A program made the position numbers and the translations under genes. Below the pieces are notes generated by a model. It searched no databases, was not told where the DNA came from, and was given only the letters and a program-made list of their open reading frames with translations. Below, piece after piece: positions 1-12,725 of a DNA stretch of 64,000 nucleotides; position 1 is the stretch's first letter; each line of letters opens with the position of its first letter. The stretch is from positions 28,817,980-28,881,979 of the forward strand of contig NC_136010.1 in NCBI RefSeq assembly GCF_048128805.1, read 5' to 3'. This stretch comes from Centroberyx gerrardi. Taxonomy: Eukaryota; Chordata; Actinopteri; Beryciformes; Berycidae.

Positions 1-1755
<1,755 letters not shown>

Positions 1756-2450
1756 CAAAACTTCCAAACTGGCCGCCGTCCTGGTGCCCGGTTCTACCCG
1801 CGGCGGTGGAGACGCTCCGGCTGGGCTCTGGGCGCTCTGTCCCGGCAGGAGCCGCTCATGGAGCCGCCGCACCGCTCCTGGCTCCCCGTCCCTTTCAAAC
1901 TGCCCGGTCTCCCTCCGTCTCCGTCTCCGTCTTCGTCTCCCGTCTCCGTCCCCCCCACCCCTACACACGGCAACGCGGCTCTCTCAGCCCCTCACTGCGT
2001 CCTCTCCATCCAAAAAAAAATCTCCGCCGGTCGGATGCTGCCGCTGCCGCCCGCCCGCCGCCGCCGCTGCTGCTGGGTCCAACCGCGGTCCGGCTGCTGA
2101 GGAGGGGGTCCTATCCTGATTACTAATGCAAAGGTGATCTTTCCCCCTCTCCGGTGCGTTAAAAAAAATAAAGAAAACGAGTGGGTCCTAGCGGTGTCCC
2201 TCAGTAACCTACCCCCCTTTTCCAAGTTATTCCTGGGCTTAATTCTAAGAGTCAGCGGTGGATTCTGTCCTCCATCGACGCAAACCAAGCCAGTGTCTCT
2301 CGCCTGGATGTCTTCAAAGAGCTGCGCCAACTCCTCGCGCGGCCCCGGCCTTTCTCGGAAGGGTTGATAACATCGACATGAGGTCCAGATAGCTCCGGTC
2401 GGGATCTAGACCCACCCTGCACCCCCAGCCCGGTCGGGATCCGGCAACGG
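1756..2450 (-). promoter_or_regulatory. tmem240: TMEM240 5' UTR / CpG-rich promoter region
   Basis: The segment upstream of the TMEM240 start (higher coordinates on the minus strand) is rich in CpG, with CCG/CGG runs at about 2038-2100 and CCGTCTCCGTCT repeats at about 1915-1950. That is typical of a vertebrate CpG-island promoter and 5' UTR. Long open frames on both strands here are a by-product of the GC-rich composition. The exact transcription start cannot be read from the sequence. Confidence 0.55.
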
Positions 2451-2564
2451 CAGCTGCATCAACGCCCGGAGCCAGACACGCATGATTTTCCCATCCTATG
2501 TGTCTTCTAGCGGCTATGTACACGAGCACCCACTCCCACCTCTTGTGCGTGTGCGCGTGTGCGT

Positions 2565-2573
2565 GAGTGTGCA

Positions 2574-2612
<39 letters not shown>

Positions 2613-2787
2613 TGGGCGGTAGCCTATAAGAAGGGGGGAACTGCAAACTGAATTTGCCTTTATGGCATATAGAGGCTTATTGCTGGTGGAAGCCTGCAGG
2701 TGCAGTGGAGCAGATTTGGAAGAATATAGGCGAGCACTCTCCATGATGATTTAACCCTAACCACCCCCACCCCCACCCCATTACCCC

Positions 2788-2823
<36 letters not shown>

Positions 2824-2830
2824 CATCCTA

Positions 2831-2865
<35 letters not shown>

Positions 2866-2868
2866 TTC
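2565..2868. repeat. Microsatellite cluster: (GT)n, (CA)n, (CT)n and C-rich tract
   Basis: (GT)n lies at about 2577-2610, a CCACCCC-type C-rich tract at about 2760-2790, (CA)n at about 2793-2821 and (CT)n at about 2832-2866. The C-rich tract means four or more G-runs on the minus strand, so it could form a G-quadruplex upstream of TMEM240. No genes overlap it. Confidence 0.9.
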
Positions 2869-2869
2869 A

Positions 2870-4120
2870 GTTTCTGATGCTGCACCATTCCTGCCAGGCT
2901 GGTTGTTCCTGGTCCTACCATCCTGCCGGTTTAATGTCCAAAGTGCTCAATGAGTCTCGGGTCAAAAGGCTACAACCAACCATCTATTACCCAGAGACAG
3001 AGGCGTCAGTTCACTAAACACTGAGCTATAGCAAAGTCCCTGCATTTAATATCATTTGCCAGCAAAATTTCAAAATGTTCTTATATAAATAGACTACATT
3101 TCTGGGGACAAAGTGGAGCAATGACTGATGACTGACAAGATATTATTTGGTTAATGTGATAAGTTATTATAAGTAGCTCATCAACTGTCAGCTTAGAGGG
3201 AACTTTGATCCTGAATGCGCCCTGATGTGATTTTTTTATGATCTTTGCTCTACATTATAAAGATAAAAACTACAAGATCAAATTTAGGCAAAAGTATGAC
3301 AAATTCCTTATCCATACATACATTACTAATGTTTTACTAACTAACCCTATTGCTTCATATTATTTCTGTTCAGACCAAACTGAGAGCTATATCCTCTAAA
3401 TGTAAAACACAACCTGAGGAGAAATGTCAAGGCGGAATCTAGGCTAACAGATCCCCAAATGTGTCAAGCACTCCCGCAAGTGCTTCTTCATGTGGCCCTA
3501 CTAACCAGTAATCAACAACAGCGTTAAAAACAATAGGGTTATTGCAGATTGTTTCACGTCGGTCTGCGTAATTGTCTCCAGGCACGGATCTAGTTTCAGC
3601 ACCCTGAACAGCGACCACACAGCGGTCTAATGTCTGGCCTACATTTTACACAGCAGGCAGTGAAGGGCTTCTTCTCTCTCCCAAAGTGGAATGAAGTTGC
3701 TGAATTAAGGCATAAACAGACTATTTACCAAAATGGAAATATGGAAACAGAATACAGCTGATCTTGTGGTCTTCTGTACAACATGCACTTATTGTGGTAC
3801 AGACTAGATTTGAAAATATCTACTGTTCCAGACAGCCAAATGCAAGACTATTCTGTCACATTGGTAGAGATCAGTTTTTTCACTGCTCACATCATTTCCG
3901 AGTGCTAAAATTAATGTATTGTCTGCAAATAAGCAATCCAATGTTTGTTGAACAACAGAGGCTAGACTTAAACTGTTAGATCAGTGGGCGAAAATGATAG
4001 TCCAGTATTCACCGTTAGAGGGATCTCACATTCCTCCATGTGTGAAAAACGCATACAACAAGTTTGCTTTGATATCCAACATAGAGGCCTATACACGTTT
4101 TCTTTTATTGGATATTAGTA
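2870..4120. other. Intergenic, no recognisable gene
   Basis: This is AT-rich sequence between TMEM240 and the repeats near 4.1 kb. Reading frames are short and lack splice context or family resemblance. Confidence 0.5.
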
Positions 4121-4135
4121 TAAGGGGTAGTAGGG

Positions 4136-4476
4136 CAGTGGTTCTCAACGTGGGGTCTGGGGACCACCAGGGGTCCTTGAGGGGGTTCCAGGGGGTCCCC
4201 AGCAAATTGATGAATTGTTAAACTTCACCATTATTTAATTTACAAGAAGTTAACACAATTAGAGAATGTAGAAGAATGACTGTTTTGATCATAGTTCCAC
4301 TGTTATCTATCTACCTACAATACAGATAGTCATGGAATTCTAGACAACATCATATCTAACAATAAAAATATACTCAGATTTGGGTCTGTGAGAGAAAATC
4401 TCATCAAATGGGGGTCCGTGGCTCTAATGTGGACTAAATAAGGGGTCCTTAATATGAAAAAGGTTGAGAATCACTG
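4136..4476. mobile_element. hAT-like MITE, 341 bp
   Basis: The ends are inverted repeats: CAGTGGTTCTCAAC at the left and GTTGAGAATCACTG at the right. The flanking 8-bp direct repeat is imperfect (TAGTAGGG at 4128-4135, CACTAGGG at 4477-4484; 6 of 8 match). End sequence and target-site size are those of hAT superfamily non-autonomous elements. The interior has GGGGTCC-type motifs and no transposase. Confidence 0.75.
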
Positions 4477-4606
4477 CACTAGGGGCTAGAGAGACTGTCT
4501 CATAACCAAAAGGTTGCAGGTTTGATCCACACATCAGCCATCGTTTGTTCATTAATTTTAAGCTGCATGCTCTGAATAAAAGCGTCAAATGTAAATGTAA
4601 ATGTAG
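4477..4606 (+). mobile_element. tRNA-derived SINE fragment interrupted by the MITE
   Basis: After the MITE comes a polymerase III B-box-like stretch (GGTTGCAGGTTTGATCC, about 4513-4529). It is followed by an AT-rich body and a terminal (AAATGT)n tail near 4588-4605. The 5' part probably continues left of the MITE at about 4118-4135, so the MITE inserted into the SINE. Confidence 0.5.
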
Positions 4607-5492
4607 TATTGGGGAAATTCTTTGGTACGATGTCCTGTTTTAGCCTGGTGTCTTACACCTACAGAGTGATGATTTGATATGCATGCACTTGCACTCTTGC
4701 ACACCCACTGACACACACACACACACAGAAATGCATACATACATATACATATACCCCTATTACATCCTGATATATACATAAACATACACATATATTGTAT
4801 ATTGCATATTGCGTATTGCGTATACTGCATTTGTAATGAAAGACAATTGTCCTGGGCTGCCTGGTTTGCTCATGTGAATGGGGCTGATTGCACAAATGCA
4901 TGCATATAGCCTACAGGCCATTTAAATCTGTTCACATACAAGCACATCACTCACTGAGGTCTATCCTAAGCCATATGCCAACTTCCTTCTGCAGATGTAT
5001 GCAGATTGTGTGGCTCACGTTTCTTAAAAGCCAGCCCACCAACTGGGCTAGTACTGTTTTGTAATGTTTTTTTTTTTTTTTTTTTAGGAAATATAAAGTC
5101 TCACTCCCTCCTCCCGTTTTGTGATGCAGTTTTATGTCTCGAGGCTATATCTTTTTTTTTTCCTCAGTGTCTGCTAGTGTTTTACATAGCAAACATTCTG
5201 CTTATTGCTTCTCGGCCCACTCCTCCCCCACACTGTATCCTCCAACTGTGTGCTGTCATCAGAAGGAGCCGGTGGTGAGTAGACTTTCTGAGAGGTGAGG
5301 AGCGCAGAAGGTGGAGTGTTTTTGAGAAGCGTTCTTTTTTTTTCCTTCTCTCTTTTAAAACACATAACTCACCCTCCTACTTTATCCTGAGTCATAGTCT
5401 GCGCTGGAGCACATTTGGCAGTATGAACATGACTCAAAGCTTTTTGACTTAACAAATGTTGGCTGGTGCAGTTATCAATCTGAATAGAGGGG

Positions 5493-5519
5493 TAGATAGA
5501 TAGATAGATAGATAGATAG
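5493..5519. repeat. (GATA)n microsatellite
   Basis: About seven units of TAGA/GATA lie immediately left of the 5644-6440 element. Confidence 0.9.
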
Positions 5520-5643
5520 CTGTGTCTTTAGAACTAGGCAACAGTAAGCATTATATGATACTACCCATTTATAGAGAGAGATCCTGGCTGCTTTTGTACT
5601 GCGAATATGTCTGCATATCCCCAGAATGGTGGGTACCTACCAC

Positions 5644-6440
5644 CAGTGTTGTGCAAGTTCACACTTCACAAGAGCTAGCTCAAAGTTCAGTTCACACAGA
5701 TTAAAATGAACTAGTTCACGTTCATAGTTCACAATTTTGAACTAAGTTCACAGTCCCAAAAAATGAACTAGTTCACGTTCATTTCTTCCGTTTATTTTTG
5801 ATGAGCTGCTCCGAGCTATTCTTTTTCAATAGAACCTCCTCCTACCCATCCATCCCCAGCCCCCAATCATTGCCACTGCCCACTTCCCAAACTAAATGAA
5901 TTACTGTATACTACTATAGAATCACAGAATTACTTTTAAAAGCCAACAAAAACCAATGTGAGTATATGTTTTACCACTTAAACAATGTGTCATATTATGC
6001 AGAAAGTGAAAAAAAGAGGTGCAGTAAAGGTATACTGTAGATGCAATGGAAATTTTATTTAGCCTGCATGAACCAAATTATGCAGCAGTTCAAAAACATA
6101 AAATAGATTCATATGCTTCCAAGCGAGCTGGTACAGGCTCCACCACTGGCTTCATTACAGTCGCTAGCTGAAAGATGTGCTATGATTTCAGTTCTACAGA
6201 GCACACAATTTAGAGTGTTTAGAGTACTTCAGCAGTACTGGTAGCTGCGTCTGAACTGCCAGTTGCACTAGCCATGCCGGGTGCCGTAAATCCTCGGGTG
6301 CCGTAAGACACAGTGCGTGAGCGTCGTTAACTCTCGCGGGAATTAACGACGCTCACGTTCACGTTCAGTAGTTGCAAACGGATACCGGTACGTTCAGTTC
6401 ACCGTTCACCAAATAATGAGCACGTTCATGCACAACACTG
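5644..6440. mobile_element. hAT-like non-autonomous element, 797 bp
   Basis: Inverted ends share CAGTGTTGTGCA exactly at both termini. Flanking octamers are CCTACCAC (5636-5643) and CCTACGGA (6441-6448), sharing the first five bases. Internally there are many copies of GAACTAGTTCACGTTCA-like motifs near both ends (subterminal repeats, typical transposase-binding arrays). No transposase reading frame is visible. Confidence 0.75.
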
Positions 6441-6639
6441 CCTACGGACATAGCAAACTTTAATTCTCGTCAAATCGTGCAAAAAACTTTAATTAGCGCT
6501 TCTATTGAATAGATACAAACATGTATGACACTAATACATGTATGACAAGACGATAATGCCTGTTTGTCTGGATTGAGGATAGTGAAAACATGTACTGTGC
6601 GTAGAGGTAGAGTGCCTCTAAAGTTTGGCCCATTCCCCT

Positions 6640-7080
6640 TTCCGTACTTTCTGACGTACACGGAAGTAAGTGTGGAATCTGGATTGTAAACAAAACGGGA
6701 AGTCACAGGATATTTCTCTCTGTAGCCAAAGAATATAGAGATATATTGCCGAATACATCTTGCTGAATGTAAGTAAGAGTCTATGAACTGCATCATTTTC
6801 CCCAATCGCTTGCTACCTAACGTAAGTTATGAAATGGGAAGATATGGCATTATGTAACAACCCCATAGTCGTTGAATGCTAGCTTTCGATCTTCGCTAAC
6901 TTAGCTAACGACGGTGGCAAAGAAATGCGCTGGGTCGAGTAAACCAACTAACCGTCGTTAGTTAGTCAGTCTAGTTAGCTACTTGAAGTACAAATAGGAA
7001 CATTAAGCGATGGTTAACCTAACCATTTATCCCACAGCTAACGTTAAGTTACATTCATGAGTATCGCCGCTAGCGTTATC
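6640..7080 (+). promoter_or_regulatory. otud3: Possible OTUD3 promoter and non-coding leader exon
   Basis: Near 6650-6667 there is a TGACGTA (CRE-like) motif and GGAAGT (ETS-like) motif. Perfect or near-perfect donors follow: GTAAGT at 6769-6774 and GTAAGT at 6822-6827. The OTUD3 start codon lies just after an acceptor-like TTGTAG (7811-7816), so a non-coding first exon around 6650-6768 or 6821 is plausible. This is inference; no transcript evidence is available. Confidence 0.35.
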
Positions 7081-7841
7081 AAATGCATCAACAACATCCA
7101 TGTCACATTTTCATATACGTGACGCAAAACTCCATCCTGAAGTCTGGCAATGTAATGTTGCCTTGCTTATTGACAGAATGGCACACTTTGTAGAAACAGA
7201 CATAAGTCATTTTGCGAATAGATCGGGTACAGTCTTCAATTTGTTTTGTTTTTAATTTTGTTGTCAATTCCATCTTCTGCCACCAAAACACGCTGTTTAG
7301 GGCGGTAGCGAGCAGTGTTAAACCAAGTAGTGATTTTATTGAAATAAGTACTGGTTGATAAATCAATTTTATACTGTATCAATACACCAGTAGACAATCA
7401 AGATTCAGAAAAAGACCCAAGTCATGATCTACGAGTTATGCACGTCGATTAGCATAGCAGTATAGAATTGGCAGATTTTTGAAGGGAGTTTGGTGCAAGG
7501 TTCTCTCCATCAGGGCTAAAACATTGTCAAATATGTGTCTCAGGCAAATTATAGCTTTACAGACTAACTGGCTGAAGTGGCAGCCTTAGTTACACTGACA
7601 TCCAATTAATGTTGAAGGAAATTGTAAGCGTAGGCTATACTAAGCAATAATTTCTTTACATGTCCTGAAAACTTGACTGTATATATAATAACTCCTTCCC
7701 CCTCTCTCTCTCTCTTTCTGTGTGTATCTGTCTGTCTCAATAGGTTCCACATGTGTGGAAGTGAGTGATCCATGTGCCAGTTCACCGCCATAAGAAGTAA
7801 TACTTTGCTGTTGTAGGCCCGCAGAAACAGCTGCAGCCACC

Positions 7842-8047
7842 ATGTCTAGGAAGCAGACGGCGAAACCCGTCCGTAGCAACAAGAAGAGCGAAGTGGAACG
7901 CAAGAGGGACGAGCGGGCAGCGCGCCGGGCCATCGCCAAGGACCGCAAGAACCGGCCTCAGGATGGAGACGAGGGGGCAGAGTTCGTCAGTTTCTCCAAT
8001 CAGCTGCAGGCGCTCGGGCTCAAGCTGAGAGAAGTCCCTGGAGACGG
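7842..8047 (+). CDS. otud3: OTUD3 coding exon 1
   Basis: This exon encodes the basic N-terminus and the start of the OTU domain up to EVPGDG, including catalytic Asp68. It ends in phase 2 at a GTAAGA donor inside the GDGNC motif. Confidence 0.94.
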
Positions 8048-10151
8048 GTAAGACCCAGAGAGAGATGGTGGAGTCTAGCTAAACTGTAATTATGTTCTAT
8101 GAGGTATGTATGAAGAGAAAAAAACAAACGGCATTAATCAGGGACACTTTTTGGTCGAGTACTGTAACACTGACCCATCTAGCTCAAAGCCACACTTTGG
8201 TATCATTATACTCTCATGTGTCTAATACCAATGTGTGTGTGTGTGTGGTGCAGAAACTGCCTGTTCAGAGCTCTAGGTGACCAGTTGGAGGGTCACTCCA
8301 GGGGTCACCTGCGGCTTCGCCAGGAGACCGTCCAGTACATGATGTCCCATCGACAAGACTTCGAGCCCTTCGTCGAGGACGACGTGCCCTTCGCACAGCA
8401 CTGTAAGAAAACCACAGTGTTAAACCTAGACCATCCATTCATTTCATGAGGACTTCTTCTAAGAATACGAACTCTAGAAACTAAATTTTGATTACTGTAT
8501 GGATGACAGTTATATTCAAAACAGCATCCTATGTGATCATGGCCTAAGACGGTCTTGTCACTAATCTTTTTTTTCCTCTTTCCCCGCAGTGTCCAACCTC
8601 TCCCAGCCCGGTACATTCGCTGGCAACGACGCCATTGTGGCTTTCGCTCGCAGCCAACAGCTGAAAGTGGTCATCCATCAGCTGAACACGCCACTGTGGG
8701 AGGTAGGGGAAGAGGCACAGGCACGGCGTTTCAAATGACACCGTATAATCGAATGCCTTATTACTGTGTGATATCACACGCCGTACGTTACGCTCTCGTC
8801 GCAGATAAACGGCGCGGAGAAGCAAGTGTGCCGAGAGCTGCACATCGCCTACCGCTACGGAGATCATTACGACAGCATGAGGCGCGTCGGGGACAACTCG
8901 GAGAGTCCCGCTCAGCTCCGCATAGAGGTACATACTGTGGGTGTCAGGTGTGGCACTCTCTATACCTCAGCCAGATGTGATCTTGTAGTGAAGACGGAGA
9001 GAAAATATCATCAGAAAAATCATTTGGAAGCCATGGCCTAAGAAGAGGCCATCAAATGGGCTTTAATCCCTGACATGAGTGAGATTGTAATATTAAACCT
9101 GTTCACTGGTGTGTTTTGCTGATGTTTACTTGTCTTTGGTGCGGCCAGAACCTGCAGAATTCGCGAGGCCAGCAGCGGGAGTTCGGGGATGGCCAGAGGG
9201 ACCGACAGACGAACCCTTCGCCCACGGCACTAGAGGAGGACAGCGTGATCCTGAGCTCCATCAAGAACCGAGGACTCCAAGGTCAGGAACTCCGCTTTGC
9301 TCGCTCATACTGCCGTGTTTCTGCCAAGAGTCTGTTAAACTGTTTTCCTAGCAAGTTGAATGTTGTCTTACCTATTGGTTTCTAATTTGTCTCAATGCCG
9401 TCTTAGATCGAATCTCAGTCTTTACATAGAAGCTACATAAAGTATGAAGCCCGGCATTCAGCATCAGGCTCAGCAATGTTTCACCTGCAGTTCACAAAAC
9501 AGGGCTTTGTGAGTGCCGACATGCACACTCTGTTAATAGGAAAAGATAGGAGGAGCATGCAAATCAGCCAGCAAGGGTCGTCATTAACATTCAACCCATA
9601 TGGGTTTTTTGAAGGCCAATACTGATATTTTTGCCTGATATTTTGTGCCGATATTCATAAAGATTCATAAAGTTCCACTGACTGGTTCCGCTCGTGTGTG
9701 TGTGTGTGTTGTGTGACCCAGGTGAGGAGGAGAACCTGCTCCAGCTGAGTGCGGCCACCATCAACGCTGAGTGGCTAGTGGGCGCCGTGCTGGGCCAGTC
9801 CTGCCAGGGCCAGTGCGCCTCGGGATCCTGCTCCGCCTGCAGAGCTGCAGCCACAGACTGCAGTGAGCACAAGCAGCCGCCAGAGGGCGGCAACACACAC
9901 AAGCCTAAGGTAAAAATTTAGGCTTCAGGTTTTCCCGTGTATTGAGTTTACAGAATACAAATGGTTTCTGTGTCCCTTGTTCCCAGGTATCTAACAAGCA
10001 GAGGAAAGAGCAGCAGCGCCAGGAGAAGAAGAAGCGCCAGGAGGAGAGGCATCGGCAGAAGGTCTTGCAGAGCAAAGGGAACCAGGACCAGAACCAGAAC
10101 CTGCCGGAAGCGGTCACCTTAGTACCCGCTCTCAACACTCTCAGTATATAG
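7842..10151 (+). CDS. otud3: OTUD3, OTU-domain deubiquitinase (7 coding exons, 358 aa)
   Basis: The coding exons are 7842-8047, 8254-8402, 8590-8702, 8805-8927, 9149-9281, 9722-9909 and 9987-10151. All have GT-AG borders and phases agree. The start has a near-ideal context (GCAGCCACCATG). OTUD3 hydrolyses ubiquitin chains (PTEN is a reported substrate). The OTU domain spans about residues 60-185. Motif [15 protein letters not shown] gives catalytic Asp68 and Cys71, and [10 protein letters not shown] gives catalytic His177. The N-terminus (MSRKQ, then [12 protein letters not shown]) and the C-terminal lysine/arginine-rich block ([17 protein letters not shown]) both match the vertebrate protein. 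Human OTUD3 is about 398 aa; the fish protein is shorter and diverges in the UBA-like region encoded by exons 5-6. Confidence 0.95.
8254..8402 (+). CDS. otud3: OTUD3 coding exon 2
   Basis: This exon begins with [16 protein letters not shown], so catalytic Cys71 is its first cysteine. The acceptor follows a (GT)n tract instead of a pyrimidine tract. Confidence 0.94.
8590..8702 (+). CDS. otud3: OTUD3 coding exon 3
   Basis: This exon encodes the OTU core with [14 protein letters not shown] and VVIHQLN. It ends after LWE at GTAGGG. Confidence 0.94.
8805..8927 (+). CDS. otud3: OTUD3 coding exon 4
   Basis: This exon encodes the end of the OTU domain with the catalytic histidine motif [10 protein letters not shown]. 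It has 41 codons, phase 0 at both ends. Confidence 0.94.
9149..9281 (+). CDS. otud3: OTUD3 coding exon 5
   Basis: The encoded linker (about residues 198-241) starts [15 protein letters not shown]. It diverges from the tetrapod protein but stays in frame between its neighbours. Confidence 0.85.
9592..9670. repeat. Dispersed CCGATAT-family repeat fragment (OTUD3 intron 5)
   Basis: This fragment reads like the other copies in the window: CCATATGGGTTTTTTGAAGG, then CTGATATTTT and TTTGTGCCGATATTCA. Compare 40208, 43489, 51788 and 57193. Confidence 0.7.
9722..9909 (+). CDS. otud3: OTUD3 coding exon 6
   Basis: This exon encodes [19 protein letters not shown], the best candidate for the UBA-like helices of the family, then a Cys-rich stretch ([13 protein letters not shown]) that I do not recall in the human protein. 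A GT-rich tract precedes the acceptor. Confidence 0.88.
9987..10151 (+). CDS. otud3: OTUD3 coding exon 7
   Basis: This exon encodes the C-terminal basic block [18 protein letters not shown] and the conserved end [12 protein letters not shown] before TAG. Confidence 0.94.
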   Translation, partial: VSNKQRKEQQRQEKKKRQEERHRQKVLQSKGNQDQNQNLPEAVTLVPALNTLSI

Positions 10152-10661
10152 ACTCGGAGCATGGCCAAACATAACCTTCTGCTACCCTAGCTACCGGCGG
10201 CTGATGCTGACCACAACGTTTTGCACATAGTCAACTTTTACTCAATCACAGTGGATGACTTTTCCTAAAGAAAAACCCTTTAGTTTCTTCGCAAATGGTA
10301 TAACGGCGCCTGCGACTGTGCGTACGCGTGTGCGTGCACGTGGGATTACATGTGCACATGTGTGGAAGTTGTAAAAGAGAAAGAGAGTGAGCATGACATT
10401 CAGTACTTTCTGTTGGACTTTGAATTTCGTTTGATACCTGGCTGGTCTATGTAGTAACTCCTACCAAGCTACCTAGCCCCTTTCTATGCTGGGCCGACGA
10501 CATCTGGCTTTCCATAATCTGGTGCAGTTGGGCTTCTTCATTTGCCATTCGATTGAGTTGATCATTCTGTTTCTTGGATCTGGCCAAAGATGAAAGGAAA
10601 GGAAGCGCGGCTGATGAGTGATTGTTTTTGCACACTGTGTAATAAGAGTGAGGAATGTGGC

Positions 10662-10667
10662 AATAAA
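10662..10667 (+). terminator. otud3: OTUD3 polyadenylation signal (AATAAA)
   Basis: An AATAAA hexamer lies about 510 nt after the OTUD3 stop, followed by a GT-rich stretch (TGTGCTCTTGTCATGTC). The 3' UTR would be 10152 to about 10690. Confidence 0.7.
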
Positions 10668-11465
10668 TAATAATCTTTACTGTGCTCTTGTCATGTCGGG
10701 CGTTATCTAGTGCAAAATGTTTTTGTTTTCTTTCAAATTAGAGGTGCACACAGAGGAGGTAAATTCATGTTATTCTTTCTTGTCTTGTTACAAGTGTTGA
10801 ACTGTCCGTTTTGCTTGAGATTGATGAAACTCCACCAAATCTCAGAATCTCCCATCAAATTGCATCAAATCCTACCAATGTGTGGCCTGTCCTTCCCTCT
10901 GCTGGACAAATTGGAAACTACAACAAGACAAACATTAGTAACTACTTTTTGTGTGTTTTTATGGATGACATTTGGGTCCAGTTCTTGCAGTATCAGAGAA
11001 AATATAAATCATCCCCCTCACATTAGCAGCTTGGGAAAATACAGAAGTTTTTCCTGTCCAATTTCTCCATTGACTTCCATAGTAAAATGGACTGGAGAAA
11101 CCCACTGAAACTGCACCTTCTGTATTTTCAATTATGATGATTGCAAAGGGATGATTTATTTTCTCTGAAACCTCCAGAACTGGACTCTAATGTCATCCAT
11201 AAATCAACCATGTATCCCACGTATAGTGGGTATTCTGTAGTATTCTGATGGAGAGTCCAGTCTACACCCTAAAATCCCATTGACTCACATTAAGATCTAC
11301 AGTAGTGAACCACCACCACTAAATACAATCTACATACAATATTGCAGTAACAGATGATAAGAAATGTGAAAGAAGTGTGAAATTTTTTTTACATACATTT
11401 CTACAAATTTGTGTTCACTTTGATAGAACAGAATGCTTTGCGTAGTATTTCGATTTTATTTTCAG

Positions 11466-12656
11466 GACATCATGCTGGTTCCAGGAAGATCAATTAACCC
11501 CCGAGGGAAGGCACATTTTGACGTGAGTATCTGTGTTCTCTTATTATATTTATATAAGTCTGGATGGTGAAAAACGATGCTGTATTGGTGCCAGGCAGAT
11601 TTTTGGTATCATATTGGATCATTTTCAGGCATCAAAATGTATTAAAAGGGTTACTAATGAAGAGAAAAGGGAGGGAACCTGCCCACCACTAAACATCAAA
11701 AAGACATTTTTTAATCCATGCTCTGCTCCCCAAAATGTGCAAAATATCACACCAGCAGACAAAATATTTCAATATTTCATTCTCATCAGTGTCTTAGATT
11801 ATTACTGTTGCATAATGAAATGTAGATTCATTCAACAAAGAAAGGAAATGATCCCCAGTCTTCATTACATAGCCTACTGGTTTCATGTGATCTACATCTT
11901 ACCAAACTTTTACATAGGCAAATAGATCTATACATACACAATTACATCTACTTATACTTGCATATACAACACGTTTACATTTACATTTCGCAGACCTATA
12001 GTGTAAGAGTGAGCCAATGGATTTTCCAGCCAGTATATAGAGGGAGCCAATTAACTGATGAATACATCACACTGGTTTGTTCTATAAGGAGCAGTCTTGC
12101 TTTGATTTTTGCCTGGAGGTTTATTACAAGTTGGGAGAAGGAGTCTACTTAACGTGCTGAAATTGTCAGCAGCATATGTTTACATAACCACAGTTGTTTA
12201 TAATCTTTTATTGCTTTTATTGTTTTATTAGTTGTACTATTTTGCATTGTCTGTTTTTCTCTGCACCCAGAGATGAAGATGACTGGAGCCATCGTCCCAT
12301 TACAATAATGGTAAATTTCCATATCTTCTCTCCTCTCACACATACTGTTCATAATGGCTGTTATCTGTGAGTTCACTGGTTGACCTCATGACTCTCCCCA
12401 CAGCCTCTATGACCTCCTGAAGCCAGCTGAGGACTTGGAGAGCCTGCAGCAGGACCAGGACCATGAGGAGCAGCACAGCCAGACAGACGTGGAGCTGGAG
12501 AAGGAACTGGATGTTGACTGCAAGGAGCTTCAGCAGCAGATGTTAGACAGCACCGAAGCCTGGGACATCATGGGGAAGGCCAAACTAGCTAAGGATAGGG
12601 CCCTGATTGCCAAAGGAGCATCTCCCCATGCTGCTTTGTCAGTTATGATAGGATAA
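11466..12656 (+). CDS. Unrecognised spliced gene, C-terminal part (at least two exons)
   Basis: The exon at 11466-11522 (acceptor TTTTATTTTCAG, donor GTGAGT) joins in phase to a terminal exon at 12404-12656 (acceptor TCTCCCCACAG). Translation of the joined exons ends with stop TAA at 12654-12656. The last exon encodes 84 residues, beginning LYDLLKPAEDLESLQ and ending ASPHAALSVMIG. It is acidic, Glu/Gln-rich and probably helical (LEKELDVDCKELQQQM, AKLAKDRALIAKG). AATAAA follows at 12726. I do not recognise the family. A 40-nt exon candidate at 12271-12310 would shift the frame. Upstream exons were not found with confidence. It lies between OTUD3 (same strand) and BCAS2 (convergent). Confidence 0.55.
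12271..12310 (+). other. Candidate 40-nt alternative exon of the unrecognised gene
   Basis: It has a good acceptor (TTTTTCTCTGCACCCAG) and donor (GTAAAT) and is open in the phase set by exon 11466-11522, giving DEDDWSHRPITIM. Because 40 is not a multiple of three, inclusion leads to a stop (TGA at 12410-12412) two codons into the last exon. Confidence 0.4.
12404..12656 (+). CDS. Terminal exon of the unrecognised gene
   Basis: The exon is open for 84 codons after a strong acceptor, with coding-like codon use (many GAG, CAG and CTG codons) unlike the AT-rich flanks. This is the best supported part of the gene. The stop is TAA at 12654. Confidence 0.65.
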
Positions 12657-12725
12657 TATAAGATACTTGTAGGACTGCACCATCGACTGCAAATATGCTG
12701 TGAAAAGGACATTTTGCAAAAAAAC

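Noticed and set aside
10742-10758. 17-nt candidate micro-exon of the unrecognised gene
   Set aside because: Has an AG before and GTAAAT after, but too short to judge and without a supported partner.
10710-11108. 132-codon plus-strand frame
   Set aside because: AT-rich, hydrophobic by chance, no splice or family support.
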